A stretch of 64,000 bases of DNA from Corynebacterium resistens DSM 45100 (GTDB lineage Bacteria; Actinomycetota; Actinomycetes; Mycobacteriales; Mycobacteriaceae). The stretch spans positions 2,170,001 to 2,234,000 of the forward strand of contig NC_015673.1 of the NCBI RefSeq assembly GCF_000177535.2, given 5' to 3'. Each line of letters starts with the position of its first letter. Positions within the stretch are counted from its first letter, which is position 1. The position numbers and the translations under genes are program-made. A model generated the notes under the pieces. It had not been told where the DNA came from, ran no database searches, and saw only the letters and a program-made list of their open reading frames with translations. Of the stretch, positions 45,709-55,130 are shown piece by piece.

Positions 45709-47097
45709 ATGTTAAACTATTCGCTACTAACCAAACCGACTAGCCCCTTTTACGAACTTCCTAGCATAGACAAAAACAATAATTTTTTCGAGCTAAAGCA
45801 CCTACGCGCCAGCGATATCGTAGAAACAACACGTTGGTGGGTTTATATAAACAATATAGAAATTAACCGTGAAATTGGATGGAAAATCCACGTATCGGCA
45901 ACACTAAATAATGCGAGAGAAGTTTTGAACCTCGCCGGACAAGTTTGCTTGGAAATGGGGGTTCCCTTTAAATATATACCTACCATAGAAGAATTCAGAG
46001 CAAGAAACTCTAAGTACGCCGACCTAGCTTCAGCAGGAAAATTTATAACTGTTTACCCAGAAGAGTGTAATTTCGACGAAGTAAGTTATAAATTACGAGA
46101 TAAACTTAAAGGTTACAATGGGCCGGTTATCACTACCGACATACCCTCGGGTGACGCGCCTGTGTATTACCGTTATGGCCAATTTATTGACCGTTCGAGA
46201 GTGGGGCAATGGGGAGATGTATTAGCGGGAGCTTATGATAAGAACGGTCAGTGGACGGCAGACGAACGAAAATTCGTAACCATAGAGTCAATTAACGATT
46301 ATATTCCAAGAAGTGTGGCATTGGCATACAAAGACTTGACCGATAACGACCTAGAACTACCGTTTGATCCTGTAAATGTGCTACATAGATCCAATGCTGG
46401 AGGTGTATATGAAGCATACTATAAGGGCGAACGGTCGGTAGTGAAAGAAGCTAGGCCATATGCTGGCCTGGATGGCGCGGGCAATTATGGGATACTCAGA
46501 CTGCGTAACGAATGGAGAGCAATCAAAGCCCTAAACAATGTACCGGGCGTTGTAAAGGGCATTGACTTATTCGAATTCAGTGAACACCAATTCTTAGTGG
46601 AAGAATACATACCCGGTGACGACCTATATCAATTTTGTGCAAAGCGGTATCCTTTCTATGGCGACAATAAGATTAATACCTATTTCAATGAGGTAATTGA
46701 GATCATCGAAAAATCATTCGATGTTTTGCAAAAAATACATGAACAGAATGTCTTTCTGAATGACGTACATGTTAGAAACATCAAGTTAGACGAGTCAAAC
46801 AATCCTAGATTTATAGACTTGGAAAGTGCGACGTTTAGCGGGATTGATAAGGAACACCCGATTGCTACCCCCGGAGCCTATCTACCTCACATTTTAGAAA
46901 GTTGTGAGTATGATCGATCCGGGCTAGCGTTGGCCTTATTGCACATGCTTCATCCCTCAACGCCGTTAAGTCACAGAGATCCAAATGTCAATAAAAAGAG
47001 ACTGTATATAATCGGTGAAACGTTTGGACAACGAGCTGCAGCTAAAGTGAGGGAACTAATTAGTCTAATTAGCCCCCAGGTGCAAGCCACCATCTAA
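45709..47097 (+). CDS. Class III lanthipeptide synthetase, lyase-kinase part (LanKC without cyclase)
   Basis: From ATG 45709 the protein has 462 residues. The N-terminus (MLNYSLLTKPTSPFYELP) matches the usual start of LanKC enzymes; a start at 45679 would lie inside the terminator. Residues 1 to about 210 are the phosphoSer/Thr lyase domain (GWKIHVSATLNNAREVL at 57-73, SAGKFITVYP at 108-117, SGDAPVYYRYGQF at 147-159). Residues about 220-425 are the Ser/Thr kinase domain: Lys246 (VVKEARP), Glu268, hinge VEEYIPGDDL, catalytic loop NDVHVRNIKL with Asp352 and Asn357, and metal Asp370 (IDLES). The chain ends there. The cyclase domain normally fused at the C-terminus is encoded by the next gene. 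It phosphorylates and then eliminates Ser/Thr of the precursor. Confidence 0.9.
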   Translation: MLNYSLLTKPTSPFYELPSIDKNNNFFELKHLRASDIVETTRWWVYINNIEINREIGWKIHVSATLNNAREVLNLAGQVCLEMGVPFKYIPTIEEFRARNSKYADLASAGKFITVYPEECNFDEVSYKLRDKLKGYNGPVITTDIPSGDAPVYYRYGQFIDRSRVGQWGDVLAGAYDKNGQWTADERKFVTIESINDYIPRSVALAYKDLTDNDLELPFDPVNVLHRSNAGGVYEAYYKGERSVVKEARPYAGLDGAGNYGILRLRNEWRAIKALNNVPGVVKGIDLFEFSEHQFLVEEYIPGDDLYQFCAKRYPFYGDNKINTYFNEVIEIIEKSFDVLQKIHEQNVFLNDVHVRNIKLDESNNPRFIDLESATFSGIDKEHPIATPGAYLPHILESCEYDRSGLALALLHMLHPSTPLSHRDPNVNKKRLYIIGETFGQRAAAKVRELISLISPQVQATI

Positions 47098-47122
47098 TAG
47101 ACTGCAATCTAGGGAGAATAAT

Positions 47123-48253
47123 TTGTATAAACTTAACCATCATGTTATGCCAACTGATCCTTCAGAAACGCTTTTTCTCTTAAAACAGTCACTCTTAGGT
47201 GATGGTACCTCGGAGTGGGGTCTAGCTGCAGAGACGCTGTTCAAGCGGTCAGACCCTTCTGATCTGGGCCTAGTAAATGGCGCATTGGGCGTTGAGTCAA
47301 TATATTACGAAGATGACAAGAGAATTAAAAATTGGCTAACTCATCAATGTAGAAAAGAAATGTCTCTCAGATCTATCTTCACAGGTGAACCGCTGGGAAA
47401 TACAAAATTAAATTTGGTCGATTTGAGAAATAATCATAGTCTTGTGAAGAATATTTTAAATGAGAACTGGAGGAATTTGGGAGCTTTTAACGGAATCACT
47501 TCAATTATCACTACTGAAAGATTACTTGCCGGCCTGCGACTTCATTCAGTCGATGAGGCTCAGTTGGTTATTGGCTCAATAGAGCGTTGTATAATCGACA
47601 GGGTTGGTCCGATTGAAGGAGTTTCGAAACCAAATTTATTTTCTTTCAGCAATGGCGTTCTTGGGATGGTAGCCCTCGGCTGTAGTGAATACTCTTCCGA
47701 GGAATTCATTGATTGGTGTATTGAGTGCATATCGGTTATGCATATGAGTATGGAGATTCGTCCGGAGGGAGCGTTTGTTTCGGACGGCTCTCGGATGTTG
47801 CCCTACGTTGGGAATGGCACAGCGGGCGTACTGCTAGCTATGTTATCAATACCGTTGACATCGTGGCCAAGTGCTTGGTTCCATAAAATTGACAAGATGC
47901 TCGAAGCGATCGCACCGCGATTCACGTTGAATGGGGGCTTTGGTGAGGGCGCGGCGGGTCTAATTTATACTGCTGCAAGATGTGGAAACATTCTTAATCG
48001 AGATATTCCAAGGAATATGTTAGATTGTCTGGTGTCGGACATATTCATGACCCGTATTTTCAAGATTACCAGTCCTAATGATCGCGTAATGTTTCATCTA
48101 ATGTCTGATGGACAAATGGCTGTATCGCGTGATTTTTGGACGGGCACTGCAGGACTATGCGTTGCTTTGCAGGAGTACATTAATTTGGATACGGGAGGTC
48201 GCGTGAAGCCGGATTTGATTTCTAGTTTGTTTAATTTCGAGGTAGGTGTTTAA
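47123..48253 (+). CDS. Stand-alone LanC-like cyclase of the class III type
   Basis: The 376-residue protein starts at TTG 47123 with AGGGAG six nt upstream, 25 nt after the lyase-kinase stop. It shows the alpha-toroid repeat pattern of LanC-like domains (FSFSNGVLGMVALG, YVGNGTAGVLLAML, GGFGEGAAGLIYTA, FWTGTAGLCVALQEY). The zinc ligands of class I, II and IV cyclases (WCxG and CHG motifs) are absent, as in the cyclase domain of class III LanKC enzymes. It is read as the third domain of the synthetase encoded separately. With the lyase-kinase protein it should complete lanthionine/labionin ring formation. Confidence 0.82.
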   Translation: MYKLNHHVMPTDPSETLFLLKQSLLGDGTSEWGLAAETLFKRSDPSDLGLVNGALGVESIYYEDDKRIKNWLTHQCRKEMSLRSIFTGEPLGNTKLNLVDLRNNHSLVKNILNENWRNLGAFNGITSIITTERLLAGLRLHSVDEAQLVIGSIERCIIDRVGPIEGVSKPNLFSFSNGVLGMVALGCSEYSSEEFIDWCIECISVMHMSMEIRPEGAFVSDGSRMLPYVGNGTAGVLLAMLSIPLTSWPSAWFHKIDKMLEAIAPRFTLNGGFGEGAAGLIYTAARCGNILNRDIPRNMLDCLVSDIFMTRIFKITSPNDRVMFHLMSDGQMAVSRDFWTGTAGLCVALQEYINLDTGGRVKPDLISSLFNFEVGV

Positions 48254-48255
48254 AT

Positions 48256-48981
48256 ATGGATATACGTCTTGAATCTATATCAAAAAGCTATAATAAATTT
48301 GACGGTCCTGTAATTAATAATGTTTCGCACACATTTTCCTCTGGTAGTTTTACTGCTCTAATGGGCCGATCCGGTTCCGGAAAATCCACTCTACTCAATA
48401 TCATTTCCGGTCTTCTTACGCCTACCTCGGGGGATGTCCTGTACGGGGATAAAAGCCTCTATAGGTTAAACGATATGCAGAGGTCTTCTCTCAGAGCTCG
48501 GCGTACCGCGACAATTTTTCAAGACTATAATTTGTTAGAATTTCTTTCAGTCGAAGAGAATATTTTATTGGCGCAACGTATAAACGGGAAAGCCAAAAAT
48601 TCAATGTCTCCCCACGAGGCGCTTAGAATGGTCGGGCTTGAGGGGTATGAGAAAAAGATGCCGAATGAGATATCTGGTGGCCAAAAACAACGCGTAGCTA
48701 TTGCTCGCGCTATTTCTGTACGTCCGTCTGTAATATTTGCTGACGAGCCGACTGGTGCCCTAGATGAAAGCAATTCTAAGATCGTTGTAGATCTACTGAG
48801 GTCGGTTGCCCAAAATAACGTAACGGTCGTGATGGTCACTCACGATCCCTACATTGCAGCCGAGGCTCACTGTGTTTTGCAGCTTAGGGACGGTAGTATT
48901 ACAAATATTTTAAATAGTCCGACGCCGAAATCCATCTTGGAAGCCATGCGGTCAACCTCTAATAATGTCAAGGAGATGTGA
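48256..48981 (+). CDS. ABC transporter ATP-binding protein (lanthipeptide export or immunity)
   Basis: The 241-residue ATPase has Walker A GRSGSGKST, Q-loop FQDYNLLEF, signature ISGGQKQRVAIARA, Walker B VIFADEPTGALDES and the H-loop VMVTHDP. It is of the MacB/LolD type that partners with FtsX-like permeases. It starts 2 nt after the cyclase stop, and its own stop overlaps the permease start, so all four genes form one operon. It is likely to export the modified peptide or protect the producer. Confidence 0.93.
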   Translation: MDIRLESISKSYNKFDGPVINNVSHTFSSGSFTALMGRSGSGKSTLLNIISGLLTPTSGDVLYGDKSLYRLNDMQRSSLRARRTATIFQDYNLLEFLSVEENILLAQRINGKAKNSMSPHEALRMVGLEGYEKKMPNEISGGQKQRVAIARAISVRPSVIFADEPTGALDESNSKIVVDLLRSVAQNNVTVVMVTHDPYIAAEAHCVLQLRDGSITNILNSPTPKSILEAMRSTSNNVKEM

Positions 48982-50816
48982 GCATGCTAACGGTATCAAA
49001 GCTATTATGGCGCGGGCATCGTTCGTCCGTATCATCCCTGGTTGTTATTCTAGTTGCGTTGGTTGCTTGTATTAGTGGAATAGTAAGTGTTGCCATAAAT
49101 TCCTCTGAGAAGGCCGGCAGGCTAAAGACCCAAGGCGCTATAACGACCGAGGTGGTGAAGCGCGTAAACACTCTTGACGGGATCTCCGTTTTTACAACAC
49201 TTGTTGCCTCAATCGCGATAGTTGTAGCTTTACTTATGCTTTCGGCGATAACTCAGTTTACTATAGCCTCGTCTGCGCCTACCATGCGCTCTTTAAGGAC
49301 TTATGGGGTTTCGCGTTTTCAGGCTCGGAGTAGTTATTTAGTTATTATCAGTTTGGCATCATTGTTCGCTTTAGTGGTTGGAGTATTGCTCAGCCCGCTT
49401 GCGGCCTCCGGTCAAAAGTTTATTCTTGCGCGGACAGGTTTAAATGTTGATGACGTAAGCACTGGTGCGTCATTTTCTACCATTTGTTACGTTTCCGCTT
49501 TTATTTGGGTGTTTGTTTCTGTCGTTGCCTTATTGAGTTCAAACCAGGTTTGTTCTCTTGAGCCCCCCTCTGCAAACAAAAAACGAACTCCGGCCTTCGT
49601 TCGTCGTTTAGCTAGGTGTGTTCTTTTTGTCGCTTTCTCCGTCGCCTTGGCAGCGATCCTTCGAGTTGATGTTAATATGGAAAATATCAACCAGGTCACC
49701 TTCGGCGCATTGTTCACCTCCCTTATCGCCCTATGGCTCGCGTTCCCCTGGATCCTCAAGGGCTTTGCAAGGATATTGAAACGGGCTGGCGATGTGGGTT
49801 TAGCCTTGGGGGGCTTGATTTTCCGGAATGCAAATCGTGTTAGTGCTATCGCCTTAATTTCCGCGCTGTTGCTAGGTTTAGGGGGAACCAGTGCTATTTT
49901 AACTCTCGCTTCGTCAACCGCCGGAAAGTTTTTAGCAATGAATTCTATTTCCGCTGACGCGGTGAGTGATAAAGAAGTAAAAAGCTCTTCCGCCGATATT
50001 CATTTGTCACCTCTGGACTTCGATGGTGGCTGGATTTATAAAGATCAGGATGCGAAACAGGCTCCGGTGTTGTTATTCGATCCTTCTGTGATTGCTGGGA
50101 TGCTCGCGTCCGACACCATAGTTGATGGGGATTTGCAGAGGGTTGGGCGAGACGACGTCGTCGCTGATGCGAAACGTTATAAAATCGGTGATAAAATTGA
50201 AATCGCCAATGATGCTGGTGCCTCTCGTGAACTACGTGTTGTGGCCTTAGCTAATTCTAACTCTTTGTTGGGTGGTTCTTTTGGCGCAGATGCTAGTTCT
50301 TTTGTCCCCAGTAGTGATTCTCAGGTTAGTCACCGTACCTACGCGACAGCATCGGGTGGCTACGATCGCGTCTCCCGTGCCTTACCGGATGGCGAATGGC
50401 AAACAATTCCGGAATATGTAGAGGGAGATTTACGGTCTGTCCAAGAGTCACAAAGGGCTTCTGTCTTCGCGATGATTGGCGGTGTTGCAGTGGTCGCCTT
50501 TTGTGGGATGATGTATAGCGTTGTTGGATTTTCAGTTGATCTAAGGCCCGTTTCGGGTTCCCTAAGACGAGTCGGAATGGGCACTCGAGCTCGGTATCTT
50601 CTATTCGTATTGATCGGGCTTATAATCGCTGGCGGGTCGGCCGTAATGGCTGGTGCTGGGTTGGTAGCCGCTCTATCCCAGGTTGCAGACGTGTTTGGAT
50701 CCTTAGGTATTACTTATCCTTTAGATATTCCCTGGGGATTACTCTCCGGTATCTGGTTGGTATCTGGTGTTTTGACGTTGATTGGAATGATTGCTGGGCA
50801 GAAGAAGTACGCATAA
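48978..50816 (+). CDS. FtsX/MacB-type ABC permease
   Basis: The 612-residue permease has an N-terminal helix (about 18-38), a three-helix FtsX unit near 70-190, two further helices near 205-260, one near 285-305, a large extracytoplasmic domain (about 310-470) and a C-terminal FtsX unit (about 485-605). GTG 48978 overlaps the ATPase stop; an ATG two codons later (48984) is also possible, both after AAGGAG. Such permeases in class III clusters of actinobacteria act in export or immunity. It closes the synthetase operon. Confidence 0.9.
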   Translation: MSMLTVSKLLWRGHRSSVSSLVVILVALVACISGIVSVAINSSEKAGRLKTQGAITTEVVKRVNTLDGISVFTTLVASIAIVVALLMLSAITQFTIASSAPTMRSLRTYGVSRFQARSSYLVIISLASLFALVVGVLLSPLAASGQKFILARTGLNVDDVSTGASFSTICYVSAFIWVFVSVVALLSSNQVCSLEPPSANKKRTPAFVRRLARCVLFVAFSVALAAILRVDVNMENINQVTFGALFTSLIALWLAFPWILKGFARILKRAGDVGLALGGLIFRNANRVSAIALISALLLGLGGTSAILTLASSTAGKFLAMNSISADAVSDKEVKSSSADIHLSPLDFDGGWIYKDQDAKQAPVLLFDPSVIAGMLASDTIVDGDLQRVGRDDVVADAKRYKIGDKIEIANDAGASRELRVVALANSNSLLGGSFGADASSFVPSSDSQVSHRTYATASGGYDRVSRALPDGEWQTIPEYVEGDLRSVQESQRASVFAMIGGVAVVAFCGMMYSVVGFSVDLRPVSGSLRRVGMGTRARYLLFVLIGLIIAGGSAVMAGAGLVAALSQVADVFGSLGITYPLDIPWGLLSGIWLVSGVLTLIGMIAGQKKYA

Positions 50817-50922
50817 TTTAATCGTCGTAGGCAGTGTCGTTTGTGTCAGCCTTTTGCCTGGGCTACTGGTGTTAAAACCTCTGTAGCTAACCAGTTGCGG
50901 GCTGGCGTTCTTTGCTGTTAAG

Positions 50923-51135
50923 TTGATATCGGATATCTTTAAATTCGGTGCAGGTTTACCTAATTTTATTTCCGGTTTGGTTTCTAGTTTTGTTGATGCG
51001 CTCAGCGCTTATCTTGGTGGCCTCCTTGTGCAGTTCGTTAGTCGATGCCGTTTTGCCGTAATCATGGAAACATTGCACATGACGGTATTACTATCTGTTT
51101 TCGAAGCGGCTGTGTTGATGTGCAACCATGGCTAA
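50923..51135 (+). CDS. Candidate small hydrophobic peptide (low confidence)
   Basis: A TTG-initiated frame of 70 codons begins ISDIFKFGAGLPNFISGLVS, then SFVDALSAYLGGLLVQF, an amphipathic/hydrophobic stretch like small toxins, porin peptides or immunity peptides. The C-terminal half looks random. No good ribosome site is seen. It may be a remnant. Confidence 0.25.
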   Translation: MISDIFKFGAGLPNFISGLVSSFVDALSAYLGGLLVQFVSRCRFAVIMETLHMTVLLSVFEAAVLMCNHG

Positions 51136-51346
51136 CGTTAAAATATGAGGTTTGTGCAGGTCGTTGGGCCATTGGCTAGGCTGAGAACAATCTTAGGCAT
51201 CCCATAGCCTCCTAGAGGTAGGGGGCTAGCGCGGTTCTCCTATCCTGTACTTCCACGTGGATGCGTTTGAGTCACTCTCCATCCGTGTGCCGCAACAGTG
51301 AGGGATAGGGGGTCATTGCATTGATAGATTACCTTAGGAGGTGTAT

Positions 51347-51511
51347 TTGAAGTTGATTGATTTGCATCCCCGACTGCTTTTGTCCTTCAGTATAAAATTT
51401 TGTAACGTTTGCAAAAAACTGCGCTCCTCATTGGCTTGTCCGCAGTATAGGTCAATATTGACGGTGAGACCTGTATCAAGGGAATTGTGCGTCAAGCGTC
51501 GCAGACTATGA
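51347..51511 (+). CDS. Candidate 54-residue Cys-containing peptide (low confidence)
   Basis: A perfect AGGAGG (51336-51341) lies 5 nt before a TTG start. The 54-residue basic peptide begins MKLIDLHPRLLLSFSIKFC and has four Cys (19, 22, 31, 48). LIDLH recalls the LIDLQ leader motif of the precursor at 45488, but there is no SxxSxxC core. It could be a decayed precursor, a regulatory peptide or chance. Confidence 0.3.
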   Translation: MKLIDLHPRLLLSFSIKFCNVCKKLRSSLACPQYRSILTVRPVSRELCVKRRRL

Positions 51512-52024
51512 ATGACTGTTCGTTGCCCCGTGCTTGGCTTAGGTGGGTGGCGCCGATTCTGAATTTGGCTTGTTTTACTAGCATTATGGCGTTAATTTAT
51601 ACTGTCAGGCTAAACCTCTGGGTAGTTGTTTCAGTATGAAGGGGTAACGCCTTGTTCTGATTATGCCGGTTTTTGGGGCTTTTCAATCTAGCGGTTATTA
51701 ACCTTTTTGCAGTAAGGCTAAAAAATCTCTCTTTCTAGGATCAAAAGCTTCCGGCGTCGGTGGTTAGTATTTGATCATTATTAAGGTGATTGCCTATTTT
51801 CGCGTACACTAACGCGGCGTGATATGTTCATGATGACACTCCCCTTTTTAGTGCTTAAAAATATAAACATAGTGGTAAAACAGAGTTTTTAGCACGCAGT
51901 GCTTGATTAATCATTCGGCACAAGGCGCTGCCCATACCTTATTACCGCTCGGGGTTGTTAAATAAACCCAGAGAGCAATTATGAGGAGCGATCGATAAAA
52001 GCGGAGCTATTGTATTAATACAAG

Positions 52025-52079
52025 CCCTGGTTTTTGAGATAAACGGTTTCGTGGTCGTCAGTTGCGTTTATCTCCAGGG
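52025..52079. other. Long imperfect hairpin
   Basis: GAGATAAACG (52036-52045) is perfectly complementary to CGTTTATCTC (52065-52074). An outer CCCTG/CAGGG pair (52025-52029, 52075-52079) is separated on the left side by a 6-nt bulge. It could be a recombination site, a small RNA or a terminator; no U-tract follows. Confidence 0.4.
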
Positions 52080-52847
52080 AAGGATATGCGACGCTAAGTG
52101 TTTGAATATAGAATTCGCTGGAAACACGGATGCATTCATTCAAGGTGCCAATTCCGTGCCCTCATCCGGTTTCAAAGTTTGACGAAAGACATGGTTTGAG
52201 TCTCTGCCCGGGCCCACTCTTAGGGATAGCTAGATGTGTGATTCGGACATAAGCCTCTCCGGTGCAATAGAGGTAGCCGTTTCCGCGTTTGCTGCGGTGA
52301 CCCAGTGGTAGATTATAGGTGTGCTTTCGAGGGAAGAGTGAGGCGCTGGCGCATTCATTACTCAGCGTGTTGGGGATAGAGATGTACTTGCGTTTACGTT
52401 ACCGTGAGACCAGCTGCCTAAGTCTGGTGAGAATCTTGTTGAGCCGTTGTTATTAAGCTAATTCCAAAGGTAGCTTCACCTGGGTAAATCTCAGGAAGGG
52501 CTGGGATCAAGCCATAAAGGATCGGCGGCTATCTCTAGTTTCTTTTGCAAACAGGAGACATGGCTTTGGGAACAGGTCGTTTAGATTAGGAAAGTTTGCA
52601 ACTTTTAGAGCCTGTCAATGAATCATCGAACAGCTTTGTTGGATCGGCTCAAGGTTATTGAATCCCAGCCGGCGCGGGCACCGTTGCCTTTTACCCGTCC
52701 CAAAATTGCCGCGGTTATCAATTGATGAAGTTATTTTCCTAATCGGAGTTTATATGTATGCGGATGCTTAGGATGTATCTTGAGCTCGAATGTGCTAGAA
52801 TGCCTGAGATTGAGCTTCTTTTAGTAGGCACCAGGGGGGGTTAACTA

Positions 52848-54611
52848 ATGCTAGCGGAACAAGATCCGGTGAATTGCAATATACTTGCTCCTATGTCATC
52901 AACCTCTTCGCAAAAAGCGTTTCGAACTTTGTTACTTATGCTGGGAAAGCATAAATTGGATTTGTTCGTTGGCCTGGTATTATCAATTCTCGGCTCCATC
53001 GTCCAGTTGACCCAACCACTGGTCGTAAACAAAATGCTTCAGCAGATCGGAAGTACTTCAATAACGCCGAAAGTCGCACTGTTGGTAGTGCTGCTCTTTA
53101 TCGGTGCGATTGCTGGAGGGTTGAAAACCTACGTATTAACGCGCACCGCTGAGAGATCTGTTTATGTAACACGTCAACAGTTGATTGCGCGATTACTGCG
53201 ACTACCAATTTCTTCGTTCAATACCTTGCGTACAGGAGACTTGGTAAGTCGTTTGGGGTCAGACACCACGCTAATTCGAGCTGCGTTTACGGGGGGCTTG
53301 GTGGATTCGATGGCCAGTATCTTCGCGGTGGTTGGTGCAGTTGTCTTCATGGCTGTGTTGGACCCGATTCTTCTTCTAGTAGTGATAGTTGTACTGTCAG
53401 TGACTGTCGGAATCGTGATTGTGGCATCGGCCAGAATCCAACTTTTCACGAAGCGCTTACAAACTGCTGTAGGTGATTTGGGGGCAGATATGGAACGTTC
53501 ACTGGTAGCTGTACGAACCTTGCGAGCGTTAAATGCGGAGAATGAAGTTGAGCGTGAGCTAGTCGGGCAGGCAGATCGGGCATGGCGCCAAGGGAATAAA
53601 GTTGCACGATTTGAGGGGATGCTCGATCCACTTGTATTTGTGGCTTTACAACTGTGTTTCCTCTTTGTGCTGGGAGTGGGGGGAGTACGGGTGGCCGCAG
53701 GGAACATGCAGCTGGGTGAATTACTGGCTTTTATTATGTATCTGTTCACTCTCGCCATGCCGATAGGGTTGTTGTTCGGTGCGATCACCACCATCCGTTC
53801 GGCTATGGGAGCAGTGGAGAGAGTTAATGAAGTGTTGGCATTAGATGTGGAGGTTAATTCTGGACCTGATATTTCTCCGGCTTCAGAACTAGAGTTTCGC
53901 AACGTGTGCTTCGCCTATGATCAAGAGGAACCTACACCTACCGTAAAGTCTCTCACCTTTACTATTCAGCCGGGTAGTAAAGTAGCGATTGTGGGGCCAA
54001 GTGGTTCTGGGAAGTCTACTACTTTAGCCCTGATTCAACGATTTTATGACCCTAATGATGGGCAGATCTTGTTGGGTGGGCAGAATATTAGTGAGTATAG
54101 TCGTACCTCTCTTCGCAGGATTGTTGGTTTTCTGGAACAAGAAGCATCGATTCTTGCCGGCACTGTGCGGGAGAATTTAAAGCTTGGTGCTCGAGAAGCT
54201 ACCGATGTTCAGTGCTGGGAAGTCCTTCGTAAGGTAGGGTTAGAGGAAAAGTTTCAGCATATTAAGGGTTTGGATACGAAGTTGGGGGAGCGAGGCATTA
54301 GTTTGTCTGGAGGGCAACGTCAGCGGCTAGCTCTAGCTAGGACACTTCTGCTTGATACTCCTATTCTGCTTATGGACGAGCCTACGAGTGCTGTAGATTC
54401 TTACAATGAAAAGCTCATTTTGAGTACTATCTCAGAACAATGTCACGGTCGCACGATTGTGATGGTTGCGCACCGACTGTCAACAGTAATAGATGCCGAC
54501 CAAATTCTGGTAATGAATCAGGGAAGTATCGTGTCGAGTGGAACGCATTCAGAGTTGATGGATAACTGTCCACTATATCGCGACCTTGCTAAAAGACAAT
54601 CATTAGCTTGA
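52848..54611 (+). CDS. ABC exporter, fused membrane and ATPase domains
   Basis: The 587-residue half-transporter has a six-helix membrane domain (about 30-320) followed by a nucleotide-binding domain: Walker A GPSGSGKST, signature [15 protein letters not shown], Walker B ILLMDEPTSAVD and the H-loop MVAHRLS. There is no N-terminal C39 peptidase, so it would not cleave a leader. CAGGGGGGG before ATG 52848 supports the start; a second ATG at residue 16 lacks a good site. It probably homodimerises. It is separate from the lanthipeptide operon but on the same strand in the island, so it may export the peptide, give self-resistance, or be unrelated. Confidence 0.92.
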   Translation: MLAEQDPVNCNILAPMSSTSSQKAFRTLLLMLGKHKLDLFVGLVLSILGSIVQLTQPLVVNKMLQQIGSTSITPKVALLVVLLFIGAIAGGLKTYVLTRTAERSVYVTRQQLIARLLRLPISSFNTLRTGDLVSRLGSDTTLIRAAFTGGLVDSMASIFAVVGAVVFMAVLDPILLLVVIVVLSVTVGIVIVASARIQLFTKRLQTAVGDLGADMERSLVAVRTLRALNAENEVERELVGQADRAWRQGNKVARFEGMLDPLVFVALQLCFLFVLGVGGVRVAAGNMQLGELLAFIMYLFTLAMPIGLLFGAITTIRSAMGAVERVNEVLALDVEVNSGPDISPASELEFRNVCFAYDQEEPTPTVKSLTFTIQPGSKVAIVGPSGSGKSTTLALIQRFYDPNDGQILLGGQNISEYSRTSLRRIVGFLEQEASILAGTVRENLKLGAREATDVQCWEVLRKVGLEEKFQHIKGLDTKLGERGISLSGGQRQRLALARTLLLDTPILLMDEPTSAVDSYNEKLILSTISEQCHGRTIVMVAHRLSTVIDADQILVMNQGSIVSSGTHSELMDNCPLYRDLAKRQSLA

Positions 54612-55130
54612 TTGGTAGCTTCTTGATGTAACATAGATAAACTAGCGCCTAGGCTAGGCATCCTTCCATGAGTTGTTGTTACCAGGAGGGGAAAGACAGT
54701 CATTGTTGACGATGAAAGTATAAAGACTGAGATTATCGAACAGTATCAATATTGGTGATTAAGTTTTCTTTATTATGCGATATTCATCTTATGTGGCAGG
54801 GGGATTAACTGAGTAACTGTAGGTCATCTTGGTGCGTCATTCAACGATGGATCGGGCAATACACCTAGGTATCTAATAGATTGACGTTATGATTAGTTAG
54901 TCAGTATTTTTGAATAGTGTGGTAAATGCATGTTTTCACTCTTTAGTGAATCTATTATATAATCCCTAGTCGACTCGTATACGGCTGTATTCTACAGGCA
55001 TCGTCTATGTCTCCCTGCTGCCTTAAGGTTGCAGTGATTCGAATTTTGCGGTCAAGCTCTGTGTTGCAGTCAATATGTAGAATCAGCGGATTCCTAAACC
55101 GACGTTAAGTTTCTAAATCGTGAAAATGAA
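54612..55130. other. Intergenic region, nothing recognised
   Basis: This 519-bp AT-richer stretch lies between convergent genes. No reading frame, repeat or terminator could be supported. Confidence 0.5.

Larger units (their letters stand above)
50817..52847. other. 2-kb AT-richer region with only small candidate frames
   Basis: There is no long reading frame on either strand. It holds two small candidate peptides (50923 and 51347) and a long hairpin (52025-52079). The rest looks like decayed or intergenic DNA. The distal end should carry the promoter of the second ABC exporter. Confidence 0.55.

Noticed and set aside
45679..47097. Synthetase as a class I, II, IV or V lanthipeptide enzyme
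   Set aside because: There is no LanB or LanM domain. The lyase and kinase share one chain with LanKC-type motifs, unlike class V, and the cyclase lacks class IV zinc ligands.
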